Assembly (NCBI RefSeq): GCF_003014595.1
Contig: NZ_PYGK01000004.1
Location: 558,001 to 622,000 of the forward strand
DNA length: 64,000 nt
Direction: 5' to 3'
Source of the DNA: Chitinophaga ginsengisoli
GTDB taxonomy: Bacteria > Bacteroidota > Bacteroidia > Chitinophagales > Chitinophagaceae
Below the pieces are notes generated by a model. It was not told the origin of the DNA. It ran no database searches and saw only the letters and a program-made list of their open reading frames with translations. Position 1 is the stretch's first letter; each line of letters opens with the position of its first letter. The position numbers were made by a program, and so were the translations under genes. Positions 44,791-54,564 of the stretch are shown here, piece by piece.

Positions 44791-45198
44791 TCACACCCTG
44801 ATTACACGGTGTACAATGAACTTGTCAGAAAACAGATAGGAAAAATGGTTGCAGAAAGGTAATGGGTTCTTGAGATAGTTATAATAAACTGCGGGTTCAA
44901 GCGGGTCAAAATGGTAGTAGTGGCTGATCTCTAAGTGCTTTCTGCCTGAAAGACTTTCTTCTTCGTCTTCAACTTCCGTGGCCTTGATCTTTTCTTTTTT
45001 GGCGCCGGAGGCAGGTTTGTTATTGATCATAGCCTGGTCGCTCCGTACATCTGCAATGCGTATATGTACAGTATTTTCCGAGTGCTGCAGCATAGACCTG
45101 TATACATAGTTCTGATCTACACTCGCGTATAGATGGCTATGTCCTTTAAACAGGAAAAAGCAGAGTGAAAGGAAAAAATTTATTAACAACCTCGTCAT
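44791..45198 (-). CDS. Small exported protein of unknown function
   Basis: 135 residues with a hydrophobic N-terminus (MTRLLINFFLSLCFFLFK, cleavage plausible near LYAS). The middle contains a charged stretch (KKEKIKATEVEDEEESL) and the C-terminal half is aromatic (HYYHFDPLEPAVYYNYLKNPLPFC, YLFSDKFIVHRV). I do not recognise the family. It stands alone between the RND operon and the divergent ECF sigma gene. The signal peptide and compositional organisation support a real gene, but there is no direct functional clue. Confidence 0.6.
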   Translation of the reverse strand: MTRLLINFFLSLCFFLFKGHSHLYASVDQNYVYRSMLQHSENTVHIRIADVRSDQAMINNKPASGAKKEKIKATEVEDEEESLSGRKHLEISHYYHFDPLEPAVYYNYLKNPLPFCNHFSYLFSDKFIVHRVIRV

Positions 45199-45500
45199 CG
45201 GGGAACAAAATTAGCAGAAAGTTTATCTTAAATAATAAAAGGGCGAAATTTTAAGTATGATTTAATAATTCGATGTATGTTTTTAAGGAGAGCTACTGAA
45301 AAAGGGGATATACACGGTTATATGATGTGATCATGATAAACATTCGTCAGATTGACAATAAATATCGATGAATGGAGGGTGTTTAACTATAATTTTCACC
45401 AGGGCGGGTGATAAAGGAACATTTTTTTCTCCTGGAATAAATTCCGATTTTGTTTTTATTTTGTGCCTCCGCTAAGTCAGGATTACAACATTCGATATTG
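45199..45500. other. Divergent promoter region before the ECF sigma gene
   Basis: About 300 very AT-rich bases between the small exported protein (minus) and the sigma factor (plus). No gene supported. A TTTTG-rich stretch at about 45448-45463 could contain promoter elements for the sigma gene, but the spacing does not fit the primary consensus well. Confidence 0.4.
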
Positions 45501-46073
45501 ATGCATGAGTCGTGGACAGACAAGCAACGGTATGAACAATTGTTCAGGGACCATTATCAACCATTATGCCTTTTTGCTTACAGCTATCTGAAAGATATGG
45601 ATGCTGCGAAAGATGTAGTGCAGGATTTCTTTTTCCGTTACTGGGGAAAGCGCGATGCTCTTCGTACGCCTGATAGTTTTGAGAGATATGCTTTCCGCGC
45701 CATCCGTAACAGTGTTATTAATTACCAGCAAAGCGCAGCCACCCGTAACCGGCATAATGTACAAGCCACCGCTGCCGATATGTACGATCCCCAGAGCGAT
45801 GCATCCACCCTTCAGCGGGAAGACCAGCTGAAGGCGGGCCTCCTGCTCGCTATACAAAGTCTGCCCGACCAACGCCGTAAAATATTCCTGCTCAGTAATG
45901 GTGAAGGCTATAAATACAGTGAAGTAGCAGATAAGCTGAATATTTCCGTCAATACCGTGAAAACACAGCTGCGTAAAGCCTACGAGACGCTGAGATTGGA
46001 ACGTGAACGCCTGGAAAAGCTCCTCATCTCACTGCTGATATTCCGGATCTTTTATACATCACTATTTTTTTAA
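45501..46073 (+). CDS. ECF-type RNA polymerase sigma-70 factor
   Basis: 190 residues from the ATG at 45501 (MHESWTDKQRYEQLFRDHY), chosen because homologous ECF factors start just before the region-2 helix. Region 2: RDHYQPLCLFAYSYLKDMDAAKDVVQDFFFRYW. Region 4: LPDQRRKIFLLSNGEGYKYSEVADKLNISVNTVKTQLRKAYETL, a helix-turn-helix. Next to an anti-sigma FecR and an STN-containing SusC, this is the FecI-like arm of a cell-surface signalling system. Binding of the ligand to SusC releases the sigma factor, which then transcribes the locus. Confidence 0.94.
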   Translation: MHESWTDKQRYEQLFRDHYQPLCLFAYSYLKDMDAAKDVVQDFFFRYWGKRDALRTPDSFERYAFRAIRNSVINYQQSAATRNRHNVQATAADMYDPQSDASTLQREDQLKAGLLLAIQSLPDQRRKIFLLSNGEGYKYSEVADKLNISVNTVKTQLRKAYETLRLERERLEKLLISLLIFRIFYTSLFF

Positions 46074-46134
46074 AAAAAATAGCGCAAGCCAGTCACCCTT
46101 TTTTGAACCTTACCTGTCATTATAGTAGCAGCCC

Positions 46135-47289
46135 ATGGGAAACACTAAAAAACATATCGACAACGATAAACTGCTCCGCTATCTGGAAAATGGTCAGATA
46201 CCGGATTATGCCGCTCTGAATGAATCTGAGCAGGAGTTGTTGCGTGAATACCAGGCAATAAAAGAGGGATTGGATCTGAAAGAATGGGCGAAGGCTGATG
46301 TGGAAGAAGGCTGGCAGACGCTTTCTCAGCGACTGGAAGGGCAGGATTCCGACTGGGCAATGATCCGGAAACCCCGGGTACTGCATATCTGGCGCTATGC
46401 GGCTGCTGCAGCTGTATTACTGCTGGCCGGAGCCGGCTGGTTTTATTTCCGGGATGCGGGCAGGCATCCTGAACGGATGGCTGCAGATATAACGCAAAAG
46501 AAAGCCCCTTCAGCTATTACATTGCTGACTGCAGAAGGCAGTGAAGTAGTACTCGACACGCTCAGGCATTTACAAGGGACTACCACCGCCAGCAATGAGG
46601 AACTGATATATGAAAAAGGGCAGGGAACAATGTCGCATGTATCCTATAACACCCTGATCGTACCAAGAGGCTATACTTACCACCTTGTACTGTCAGACGG
46701 TACAAAAGTGTGGCTGAACGCAGACAGCCGTCTGCGCTATCCTTCCCGGTTTTCGGAAGATGACCGTCTGGTAACCATAGAAGGGGAAGCCTATTTTGAG
46801 GTGGCTCATGATGCCTCCAGGCCCTTCATCGTGCAAAATGCGCACGCATCTGTAAAGGTATTGGGTACAGCTTTCAATATTAATACTTACGACAACAATA
46901 TTGCGGCCACACTGGTACAGGGAAAAATAATGGTATTGCATGGGGGGGACAGTACTTATCTGCAACCCGGCCAGCAGTTGAACAGTGGAGCGCCTTACAA
47001 TAATGTACAGGTGCAGGTAGTGGACACTGAAATATATACAGCATGGAAAGATGGAGAATTGGTTTTTGCCGGCACCACACTGGAAGACATCTGCCACCGC
47101 CTGGAGCGGATATATAATTATACGATCACGCTGCCCGAAGGAAAGGTCAGAGAGCGTAAAATAGCAGCCAACTTGCCACAATACAAGAATATCAGCACCA
47201 TATTACAATTACTGGAGAAAATGACAGATGTTCATTTTAACATCAACCAAAAAGAGAGAACAATAGCAGGGTATGTAGTCAACAAGTAA
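46135..47289 (+). CDS. FecR-family anti-sigma factor
   Basis: 384 residues. The cytosolic N-terminus (1-80) begins MGNTKKHIDNDKLLRYLENGQI. One TM segment follows (about 84-104, WRYAAAAAVLLLAGAGWFYF). The periplasmic FecR domain is at about 165-265 (TLIVPRGYTYHLVLSDGTKVWLNADSRLRYPSRF, RLVTIEGEAYFEVAHDASRPFIVQNAHASVKVLGTAFNI), and a C-terminal DUF4974-like domain ends it (GTTLEDICHRLERIYNYTITLPEGKVRERKIAANL). It carries the signal from the STN domain of the SusC encoded next to the sigma factor. It is 61 bases after the sigma gene. Confidence 0.95.
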   Translation: MGNTKKHIDNDKLLRYLENGQIPDYAALNESEQELLREYQAIKEGLDLKEWAKADVEEGWQTLSQRLEGQDSDWAMIRKPRVLHIWRYAAAAAVLLLAGAGWFYFRDAGRHPERMAADITQKKAPSAITLLTAEGSEVVLDTLRHLQGTTTASNEELIYEKGQGTMSHVSYNTLIVPRGYTYHLVLSDGTKVWLNADSRLRYPSRFSEDDRLVTIEGEAYFEVAHDASRPFIVQNAHASVKVLGTAFNINTYDNNIAATLVQGKIMVLHGGDSTYLQPGQQLNSGAPYNNVQVQVVDTEIYTAWKDGELVFAGTTLEDICHRLERIYNYTITLPEGKVRERKIAANLPQYKNISTILQLLEKMTDVHFNINQKERTIAGYVVNK

Positions 47290-47312
47290 AACATTTATCA
47301 ACTAAAATGAAA

Positions 47313-47345
47313 GACGGGTCCTGGTTGCAACAAGACCCGCCTTAA
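47313..47345 (+). terminator. Hairpin between fecR and the STN-SusC gene (terminator or attenuator)
   Basis: GACGGGTC and GACCCGCC form a 7-of-8-bp stem around a 13-base loop, followed by TTAATAAAA. It lies after the FecR stop and about 65 bases before the SusC start, separating the regulator transcript from the transport operon. Confidence 0.6.
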
Positions 47346-47409
47346 TAAAACCTGTTCCTTGTTGGAGACAAGGGATGGGGTTCTATTATCTAAAATCGCT
47401 TTAAAAGTA

Positions 47410-50400
47410 ATGAAAAAAAGGTATTGTTATGGGAGTCATTTGTGGCGGGCGTCCGTATGCATATTACTCGCCGCCACTCCCGCTGGGTTTTTGTCTTCAC
47501 TATCCCTGTTGCCCTCGGGAGTATATGCACAGTCGCCGGCAACTCCCGGTATCACACTCGATGTGCGGAATATGAGTGTGCCTGCAGTACTGCAGGAAAT
47601 CCGTAAACAGGCAGGGCTGCGCTTCATCTACGACCTGGAAGAGCTGAAAAAACTACCACCTGTATCAATGCGTGTGAAAAACGCATCGCTGGATGATGTA
47701 CTGAACAAAATATTAGGTAACGCTCCGCTCTCCTGGAGCATGGAAGGCGGTGTGCTGATGATCAGACGCCGGGTCTTTACGCCGGAGGCACCTCAGCAAC
47801 CCGCACAGCAACAGTTCACCGTCCACGGAACCGTTACCGACGAAAATAGACAGCCATTGGAAAAAGTTACTATTCAGGACCTGAAAGCCCGTATAGGGGT
47901 ATTCACTGATGAAAAAGGCAATTTCGAGATAGCTACTTCCGCAGATGCTACGCTGCAAATATCCTATATCGGTATGGAGCCGCAGGTCATTCCCGTAAAA
48001 GGTCGTAACGCGCTACGTATAGCGCTGGCGGCAAAGAACAACACAAAAGAAGTAGTGGTGACCGGGATGTTCACGCGGAAGAGGGAAAGCTTCACAGGAG
48101 CTGCTGCCAGCTTCACAGGTGGCGAGCTGAAGACCGTGGGCAACCAGAATATATTACAAAGCCTTAAAACGCTGGACCCCTCTTTCAGAATAGTGGAGAA
48201 TAATGTGAAAGGCGCCAATCCAAACGCACTGCCCAGTATAGAAGTGCGTGGCAAGAGCAGCCTTATATCTGTGCAAACACAGACCGGTACTGATGCCAAC
48301 CAACCATTATTTATATTAGACGGTTTTGAAACAACCCTGCAGGTGGTGAATGACCTGGACATGAACCGGGTGGCAGCAATCACTGTTTTAAAGGATGCTG
48401 CCTCCACCGCCCTGTATGGCGCCCGTGCTGCAAATGGCGTGGTGGTGATCGAAACACTGAAACCAAGGCCAGGTGCTATGCGTGTAAGTTATACCTACGA
48501 CTTCCGCGTAGAAGCGCCAGACCTTACCAGTTATAACATGATGAATGCCGCCGAAAAGCTCGAATATGAGCGACTGGCAGGCAGATATATCGCCAATAAA
48601 AGCTCGGTTGTCCTGTTTGATGCGCAAAATACACTGGACGAACTCTATGCAAAGCGCCTCGCTGCTGTGAGAAGAGGTGTAAATACTTACTGGCTGAGTG
48701 AACCGCTTCGCACAGGGATCACCAATGGGCATGCACTTTATGCAGAAGGTGGCGACAACCAGATGCGTTATGGCGTAGGGCTCAATTATAAAGACCTGGA
48801 TGGTGTGATGAAAGGTTCCGGGCGTAATACCTGGGGCGCGAACGTTGACCTTCAATACCGGAAAGGAAAATTCAATATCAGCAATAAATTATATCTCAAC
48901 GGTTACCGGGCAGACGAATCTCCCTATGGTTCTTTCTCCGACTGGGTGAAAGTATTGCCTTATTTCAAGAAGACGCAGGATGATGGCACTATCAGTCCAT
49001 ATCTTGATATCTACATCACGTCCCAAAACCAGCGGGATACTGCAGGGAACCCCCTGTATAATGCAACACTCAATAGTTATAATTATACAAAGGAACAGGC
49101 TATCAGCAACAACCTTCAGCTGATCTACGATATCAATACCGATATGCGTATAACAGGAGGGGTGAACATCACCGGCGGCAATACTACCACCACTGCTTTT
49201 CTGTCTCCTTCCAACACTGCTTTTATTGGAAAAACGGCAGAGAGCAGGGGCACTTATGATTACACCAATGAGAGAACATTTGGTTACAATAGTAACCTGA
49301 TGTTCTCTTACGGAAAGCTGATCAGCAATATGCACCAGTTGAACCTGAATGCCCGTGGAGAGATCAGGGAGGATGACTACAATCTTACTTCCTTCAAAGC
49401 CACCGGCTTTCCTGTAGGTGCAGTGGGTAATCCGGCCTTTGCTTACGGCTATGAGAAAGATGGTATTCCCGGATATTCAAAAACCACCAAACGCAGCGTA
49501 GCAGCCCTGGCAACCGCCAGTTATATGTTTGACCGCCGCCTGCTGCTCGACGCTTCCTGGCGTATAGATGGCTCCACTTCATTTGGTACCAACAATAAAT
49601 ATTCTCCTTTCTGGTCGGCAGGTATTGGTTATAACCTGCACAATGACATAATGTTCAAACAATACAGGTGGATCAACCTGCTGAAGATACGTGCCAACAT
49701 CGGTTTGACAGGAAATCAGAATTTTCAGAACCTGTCTTCCGAAACCATTTACGCCATCAATGCTGCCAATAACCAGTTCGGACAGGGATACAACGTGAGC
49801 AGCCTTGGTAATCCCAATCTGAAATGGCAGAATTCCCTCGCGGTAGATATTGGCGCTGATATGGCTTTTCTGCAGAACCGCATTTCCCTGACGGTTGATT
49901 ATTACAAGAAGAATACAGATCCATTGATCGCGATGATAACAACACCGTCTTCCACCGGTATTTCAGCCTATCCTTTCAATATCGGATACCAGCATACAAA
50001 GGGCGTAGACTGGAATTTCAAAGTGACGCCTATATTCAACGCAAAGAAAAATATCTATCTCGTACTCGGCTTTACAGGCCGCTACCAGGAAAGTATATAT
50101 GGTGGGTTTAACAACATGCTTGAGAAACAGAACGAGCTGGCAAGGACTAGTAATTCACTGCAGCGCTTCCGTGATGGAAACAGTCCGGATGCCATATGGG
50201 CGGTACGCTCTGCAGGTATAGATCCTGGTACGGGAGCAGAAGTATTCATCAAAAAGAATGGTACACAGACTTTTGACTATGACGCATCTGACGAGGTAGT
50301 AGTAGGCAACCTGCAACCTAAAATGGAAGGTGTATTAAGTGCTAATCTGCGCGTCAGTGCCTTTTCTTTTGGCGCTAATATCAGATATACTTATGGCGGA

Positions 50401-50781
50401 GATGCCTTTAATTCCGCTCTTTATGATCGTATAGAGAATATCTCCACCAGGAAAGTAGCAGAAGAGAATCTTGACAAACGCGCGCTATATGAACGCTGGA
50501 AACAACCGGGTGATGTGGCGCAGTTCAAGGCAATCAACAATTTCTCTACAGTTAAAATGACTTCAAGGTACGTACAGCGGAATAACTACCTGTCGGGAGA
50601 ATCGATCAATGTCAGTTACGAGCTGCTGAATAAGCCCTGGATGCGTCATGCGGGATTGTCGGTATTACGTTTCTCCGGTTATACCAACGATGTGTTCCGG
50701 CTGGCTACGATTAAAAGTGAGCGGGGAACGGAATATCCTTTCTCCAATTCTTATTCCTTTAGCGTAAGGGCAACTTTCTAA
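47410..50781 (+). CDS. SusC/RagA-family TonB-linked transporter with N-terminal STN signalling domain
   Basis: 1123 residues from the ATG at 47410 (MKKRYCYGSHLWRASVCILL), preferred over 47359 because it gives the signal peptide (to about VYAQ). An STN (secretin/TonB N-terminal) domain lies at about 42-110 (ITLDVRNMSVPAVLQEIRKQAGLRFIYD, ASLDDVLNKILGNAPLSWSMEGGVLMI). Then come a carboxypeptidase-D regulatory-like domain (FTVHGTVTDENRQPLEKVTI), TonB-box/plug region, plug signature (TALYGARAANGVVVIETLKP) and a barrel ending FSVRATF. The STN domain touches the FecR protein and passes on the ligand signal, so this pair reports its own cargo. Downstream genes are SusD, a DUF4843 lipoprotein, a PKD-like lipoprotein and TlpA. 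Confidence 0.95.
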   Translation: MKKRYCYGSHLWRASVCILLAATPAGFLSSLSLLPSGVYAQSPATPGITLDVRNMSVPAVLQEIRKQAGLRFIYDLEELKKLPPVSMRVKNASLDDVLNKILGNAPLSWSMEGGVLMIRRRVFTPEAPQQPAQQQFTVHGTVTDENRQPLEKVTIQDLKARIGVFTDEKGNFEIATSADATLQISYIGMEPQVIPVKGRNALRIALAAKNNTKEVVVTGMFTRKRESFTGAAASFTGGELKTVGNQNILQSLKTLDPSFRIVENNVKGANPNALPSIEVRGKSSLISVQTQTGTDANQPLFILDGFETTLQVVNDLDMNRVAAITVLKDAASTALYGARAANGVVVIETLKPRPGAMRVSYTYDFRVEAPDLTSYNMMNAAEKLEYERLAGRYIANKSSVVLFDAQNTLDELYAKRLAAVRRGVNTYWLSEPLRTGITNGHALYAEGGDNQMRYGVGLNYKDLDGVMKGSGRNTWGANVDLQYRKGKFNISNKLYLNGYRADESPYGSFSDWVKVLPYFKKTQDDGTISPYLDIYITSQNQRDTAGNPLYNATLNSYNYTKEQAISNNLQLIYDINTDMRITGGVNITGGNTTTTAFLSPSNTAFIGKTAESRGTYDYTNERTFGYNSNLMFSYGKLISNMHQLNLNARGEIREDDYNLTSFKATGFPVGAVGNPAFAYGYEKDGIPGYSKTTKRSVAALATASYMFDRRLLLDASWRIDGSTSFGTNNKYSPFWSAGIGYNLHNDIMFKQYRWINLLKIRANIGLTGNQNFQNLSSETIYAINAANNQFGQGYNVSSLGNPNLKWQNSLAVDIGADMAFLQNRISLTVDYYKKNTDPLIAMITTPSSTGISAYPFNIGYQHTKGVDWNFKVTPIFNAKKNIYLVLGFTGRYQESIYGGFNNMLEKQNELARTSNSLQRFRDGNSPDAIWAVRSAGIDPGTGAEVFIKKNGTQTFDYDASDEVVVGNLQPKMEGVLSANLRVSAFSFGANIRYTYGGDAFNSALYDRIENISTRKVAEENLDKRALYERWKQPGDVAQFKAINNFSTVKMTSRYVQRNNYLSGESINVSYELLNKPWMRHAGLSVLRFSGYTNDVFRLATIKSERGTEYPFSNSYSFSVRATF

Positions 50782-50791
50782 AAGTATTACT

Positions 50792-52243
50792 ATGAAAAGA
50801 TCATTACAGATCTCTGCGATTATAACGATGTTGTCTGCAGGCCTTTTTTCCTGTAACAAATACCTGGACGTAAAACCAGAAGACCAGTTTGTGGAAAGTG
50901 CTGTATACGCCACTGAGAAAGGGTTCATCAACCACCTGAATGGTATCTACCTGGATATGGGGCAGGGGGCATTGTATGGAGGAGATCTCACTTTTACCCT
51001 GGTAAGCGTACTCGGGCAGGAGTACAATATCTCTGCCAACAGTTCTCACGACTGGTATCAGCATGCAAACTATGCCTATACCAACTCCCTGGTGGAACCT
51101 GCGATAGCAGAGGTGTGGCGAAATGCTTACGAGGTGGTAATGTCTACCAACAAGCTGCTGCAGAATATGGACAGGTATACAGGGGTGCTTAAACCTTTCA
51201 GAGATTCCATTATCAGGGGAGAGGCGCTGGCTATCAGGGCATATATGCACTTTGATCTGCTACGGCTATATGGACCGGTTTATGCAACAGATTCTGCTGC
51301 GAAGAGTATCCCGTATGTTACCCATGCAGATATTACTACCCGCCCGTTGCTGCCCGCCAATAATGTGATGGACAGCATACTGGCAGACCTTGATCATGCG
51401 GAAAGGTGCCTGCAAACAGATCCTGTTATCTCAGGCGGGCCATCGCGTATTCCCGGTGCTGAAGAGGTGGATTTCTTTTATCAGCAGCGTAACGGAAGGC
51501 TCAATTACTATGCAGTGAAAGCCCTCAAAGCAAGGGTGCTACTTTATCGGAGAGATAAGGCAAATGCATTGTTACAGGCAAAGGCAGTTATTGATGGCGC
51601 AGGGCCCTGGTTTCCCTGGACTACCCTGAAAAAAGCCAGCGGTAATGCTGATTTCCCCGACCGTACATTCTCTACAGAACATCTGTTTGATATTTATTGT
51701 CCCAAATTATACCAGTCCTATAATACCAATTTTTCTCCGGATGTAGCCGACAGAGGGATACTGGCAGCGCATCCCACAAGGCTCACGGCTACTTTTGAAG
51801 GACTGGAAAGCGATTATCGGTATAATCCAAGCTGGATCATTCCAACTGTAGGTAATAAAACCTATCGCTGCTTCTATAAATATGCCGATGTAACGAACAA
51901 GGATAGCTCCGATATGTTCCGTTACCGGGTTCCTATGCTACGCCTCAGTGAAATGTATTATATCGCCGCAGAGTGTGAAACAGATCCGGTGCTGGCGTTG
52001 GGGTATCTCAATACAATCAGATATAACCGTGGTCTGACAGATCTGCCTGAAACCGTTACACTGGAAACTGAGATCAGGAAAGAATATCAGAAAGAGTTTT
52101 ATGGGGAAGGACAGCTGTTCTTTTACTATAAAAGGAAGAACCAGGCCACTATACCGAAAGGTGGAGCCACCAGCGGTAATTTTACTATGACTGCCGCTAC
52201 TTATGTCATGCCGCTTCCTAAAAGTGAAACGGATTATCGTTAA
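50792..52243 (+). CDS. SusD/RagB-family nutrient-binding lipoprotein
   Basis: 483 residues with lipoprotein signal MKRSLQISAIITMLSAGLFSC (Cys21) and the SusD opening NKYLDVKPEDQFVESAVYATEKGFINHLNGIYLDM. Other family segments are RGEALAIRAYMHFDLLRLYGPVYATD and, near the C-terminus, VPMLRLSEMYYIAAECE, ALGYLNTIRYNRGL and IRKEYQKEFYGEGQLFFYYKRK. Shorter than polysaccharide-type SusDs. It starts 10 bases after the SusC stop and is the lid of that channel. Ligand unknown. Confidence 0.95.
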   Translation: MKRSLQISAIITMLSAGLFSCNKYLDVKPEDQFVESAVYATEKGFINHLNGIYLDMGQGALYGGDLTFTLVSVLGQEYNISANSSHDWYQHANYAYTNSLVEPAIAEVWRNAYEVVMSTNKLLQNMDRYTGVLKPFRDSIIRGEALAIRAYMHFDLLRLYGPVYATDSAAKSIPYVTHADITTRPLLPANNVMDSILADLDHAERCLQTDPVISGGPSRIPGAEEVDFFYQQRNGRLNYYAVKALKARVLLYRRDKANALLQAKAVIDGAGPWFPWTTLKKASGNADFPDRTFSTEHLFDIYCPKLYQSYNTNFSPDVADRGILAAHPTRLTATFEGLESDYRYNPSWIIPTVGNKTYRCFYKYADVTNKDSSDMFRYRVPMLRLSEMYYIAAECETDPVLALGYLNTIRYNRGLTDLPETVTLETEIRKEYQKEFYGEGQLFFYYKRKNQATIPKGGATSGNFTMTAATYVMPLPKSETDYR

Positions 52244-52262
52244 TCTTCTTATTACTGACATC

Positions 52263-53012
52263 ATGAAAGGATTTTATATCGCAGCTCTATGCTATTTCGC
52301 ACTACTTGGCTGCAGAAAAGAAACCATAGATCTTTACAGTGGTAAGTCGCTGTTGTACTTTGACTATTCATTGCATACCAGCAACCAAAGGAATCCTGAA
52401 CGTATAGATACTTCGCTGTTTACTTTTTCGCTGGCCAATGAACAGGTCACTGACAGTACATTCAATATACAGATATCCCTGATGGGTAAACAGGCAGATC
52501 ACGACAGAGCCATTAATATACAGGTGATAGATAGTGCTACTACGGCGGTGGCAGGTACACATTATGAGCCACTGGCAATGACATATGTACTGCCGGCTCA
52601 TCAGTCGGTGGTGTATATACCGGTGCATATTTACCGTACTGACGACATGTCGCAACAGCAATACAGGTTGCAACTGCAATTACGGCCTAACAAAGACTTC
52701 GATACGACCATCACACAGCCCGACAGCAAGAAAGGCATATCCACCTCAACGTTCACATTATATATCGACGATCAGATTGCCAAGCCCACCCGATGGCTGG
52801 ACGGCTATCTTGGTACTTTCTCCCGCAAAAAGATACTGCTGATCTGCAGTCAGCTGAACATGACGGTGAACGATTTTACAACAATAGCTGTAGCAGAAGT
52901 GATCTACATCGGAAAGGCGATGCAGCGTTACCTTAACCAGCAAATGGCTGGTGGTAATACAGTCTACGAAGAAGACGGCACTGAAATGATCATGGGTTCT
53001 TTATCACAATGA
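52263..53012 (+). CDS. DUF4843-family lipoprotein
   Basis: 249 residues from the ATG at 52263, giving the lipoprotein signal MKGFYIAALCYFALLGC (Cys17). The mature part begins RKETIDLYSGKSLLYFDYSL, then SLFTFSLANEQVTDSTFNIQISLMGKQADHDRAINIQVIDSATTAVAGTHYEP and QLQLRPNKDFDT, the pattern of DUF4843 surface lipoproteins that accompany FecR-linked SusCD pairs in Bacteroidota. The function is not known; an accessory surface subunit of the SusCD complex is likely from position. The longer frame to 52203 lies within the SusD gene. Confidence 0.82.
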   Translation: MKGFYIAALCYFALLGCRKETIDLYSGKSLLYFDYSLHTSNQRNPERIDTSLFTFSLANEQVTDSTFNIQISLMGKQADHDRAINIQVIDSATTAVAGTHYEPLAMTYVLPAHQSVVYIPVHIYRTDDMSQQQYRLQLQLRPNKDFDTTITQPDSKKGISTSTFTLYIDDQIAKPTRWLDGYLGTFSRKKILLICSQLNMTVNDFTTIAVAEVIYIGKAMQRYLNQQMAGGNTVYEEDGTEMIMGSLSQ

Positions 53013-53059
53013 TCCGGATAGGATAGGGCAAACTTTTATCATCATTTTATCTCCTTAAC

Positions 53060-54553
53060 ATGAAGAAACTACTTTTATATATCCTCTCTGTATTCGCATT
53101 GAGTAGTTGTTATAAAGACAAAGGCAACTATGACTACGTTGATATTAACGAGGTAAGCATTACTGGCATTGACAGCTTGTATACCGTTAATTACGGAAGC
53201 GTATTCTCGGTCAAACCAACACTCGCCTTTACAAAAGACAATGGTGCTGATACAAGCGCTTACAGATATATGTGGCTGGCTTCCCTTGACAATACAGGAC
53301 AGACCGCCAATGTAGATACCCTGTCTTACAGCCGGGACCTGGAAGAGCGGATCACCCTCACTTCGGGTAAATATGATGTTTTTTATCGTGTGACTGATAA
53401 AAAGACAGGGGTTACTTTCGGCAGGCATTTTATGATGACGGTTGTTACCAGTGTATATGAAGGATGGTTGCTGTTGTCGGAAGTGAATGGCAAAAGCAGG
53501 CTGGATATGCTGTCTAAAGGTACTGAAGGTTATAAACCCACTTATGACCTGCTGGGAACTATCGGCGCTGGTCTTACGCTCAGCGGGCTACCGGTGGAGG
53601 TGAAGTTTGCCAGGTTGACTTCGGCAGCTTCCGGACATACCATTTATGTAAGTACAACGACAGGCACGCACCGGCTGGATGGCGAAACATTAAAATGGAA
53701 ATCTCCTTTGCAGACAGATTTCTTCAGTGATTTGCCTGCCGGCTTTTATGCCGATAAAATTACTTCCCGTACAGCAACGCTGGTATACCTGCATGGCAAT
53801 GATGGCAATATGTACTACTATATGTATACATTCTCTATCTACTTCGGCTTGCCTGTTAATGTGATGTATGGACAGTCTATGCCATTCAAAGTATCTCCCT
53901 TTGTAGCTTACTATAACGATGTTTCCAATTCTACAAATACACATATTCTGTATGATATGGAGGGGAAGCGCTTTGTAAAGCATATTTACAGTCTGCCTGC
54001 CTACTGTACGGAAATGCCTGCAGGAACAATGTTTAACTACAAAACAGGGAAGGACCTGGTGTATATGGAAACTACCCGTTTCAATAATGGGGATACTTAT
54101 GCCATACTCGACTCTGCACATGCGAAATACTATCTCGCAAGATTTAATATCGCTGCCAATATAGTACAGACTTATTACGATGAGATGCCTGCTACTGCTA
54201 TTTCACAGGCAGAAAACTTTGCAGTAAGCCCTGATATGGGATATGTGTTTTACAATGTAGGAGGGAAGCTGTATGAATACGATGCCAGCACCAAACAAAG
54301 CAAGCTGATGATCGACTACGGCGAGAGATCAGTCACCTTTCTCAAATTTGACGGCTTCATGGCCACCGGTCTTACAGGGGCAAAGAGCTACTATAACAAA
54401 TTGCAGGTGGGGGTATATGACCCATCATTACCGGCGGACAGTTGTGGAACTTTTGAACTATATACAGTACCTGGTGTAAATGGTAACCTGATCCTGAACG
54501 AATCATATACCGGCTTCGGTAAAATAAAAAGCATCACTTACAGAGAACGTTAA
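53060..54553 (+). CDS. PKD-like family lipoprotein
   Basis: 497 residues with lipoprotein signal MKKLLLYILSVFALSSC (Cys17), then YKDKGNYDYVDINEVSITGIDSLYTVNYGSVFSVKPTLAF and a PKD-like immunoglobulin domain (about 30-135, YRYMWLASLDNTGQTANVDTL, TSGKYDVFYRVTDKKTGVTFGRHFMMTV). The remaining 350 residues look like beta-propeller repeats (YEGWLLLSEVNGKSRLDML, GHTIYVSTTTGTHRLDGETL, MGYVFYNVGGKLYEYDASTKQSKLMID). This is the standard partner of DUF4843 and TlpA genes in FecR-controlled SusCD loci. It is surface-exposed by inference; its exact role is unknown. Confidence 0.85.
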   Translation: MKKLLLYILSVFALSSCYKDKGNYDYVDINEVSITGIDSLYTVNYGSVFSVKPTLAFTKDNGADTSAYRYMWLASLDNTGQTANVDTLSYSRDLEERITLTSGKYDVFYRVTDKKTGVTFGRHFMMTVVTSVYEGWLLLSEVNGKSRLDMLSKGTEGYKPTYDLLGTIGAGLTLSGLPVEVKFARLTSAASGHTIYVSTTTGTHRLDGETLKWKSPLQTDFFSDLPAGFYADKITSRTATLVYLHGNDGNMYYYMYTFSIYFGLPVNVMYGQSMPFKVSPFVAYYNDVSNSTNTHILYDMEGKRFVKHIYSLPAYCTEMPAGTMFNYKTGKDLVYMETTRFNNGDTYAILDSAHAKYYLARFNIAANIVQTYYDEMPATAISQAENFAVSPDMGYVFYNVGGKLYEYDASTKQSKLMIDYGERSVTFLKFDGFMATGLTGAKSYYNKLQVGVYDPSLPADSCGTFELYTVPGVNGNLILNESYTGFGKIKSITYRER

Positions 54554-54564
54554 ATCTTTTATAC

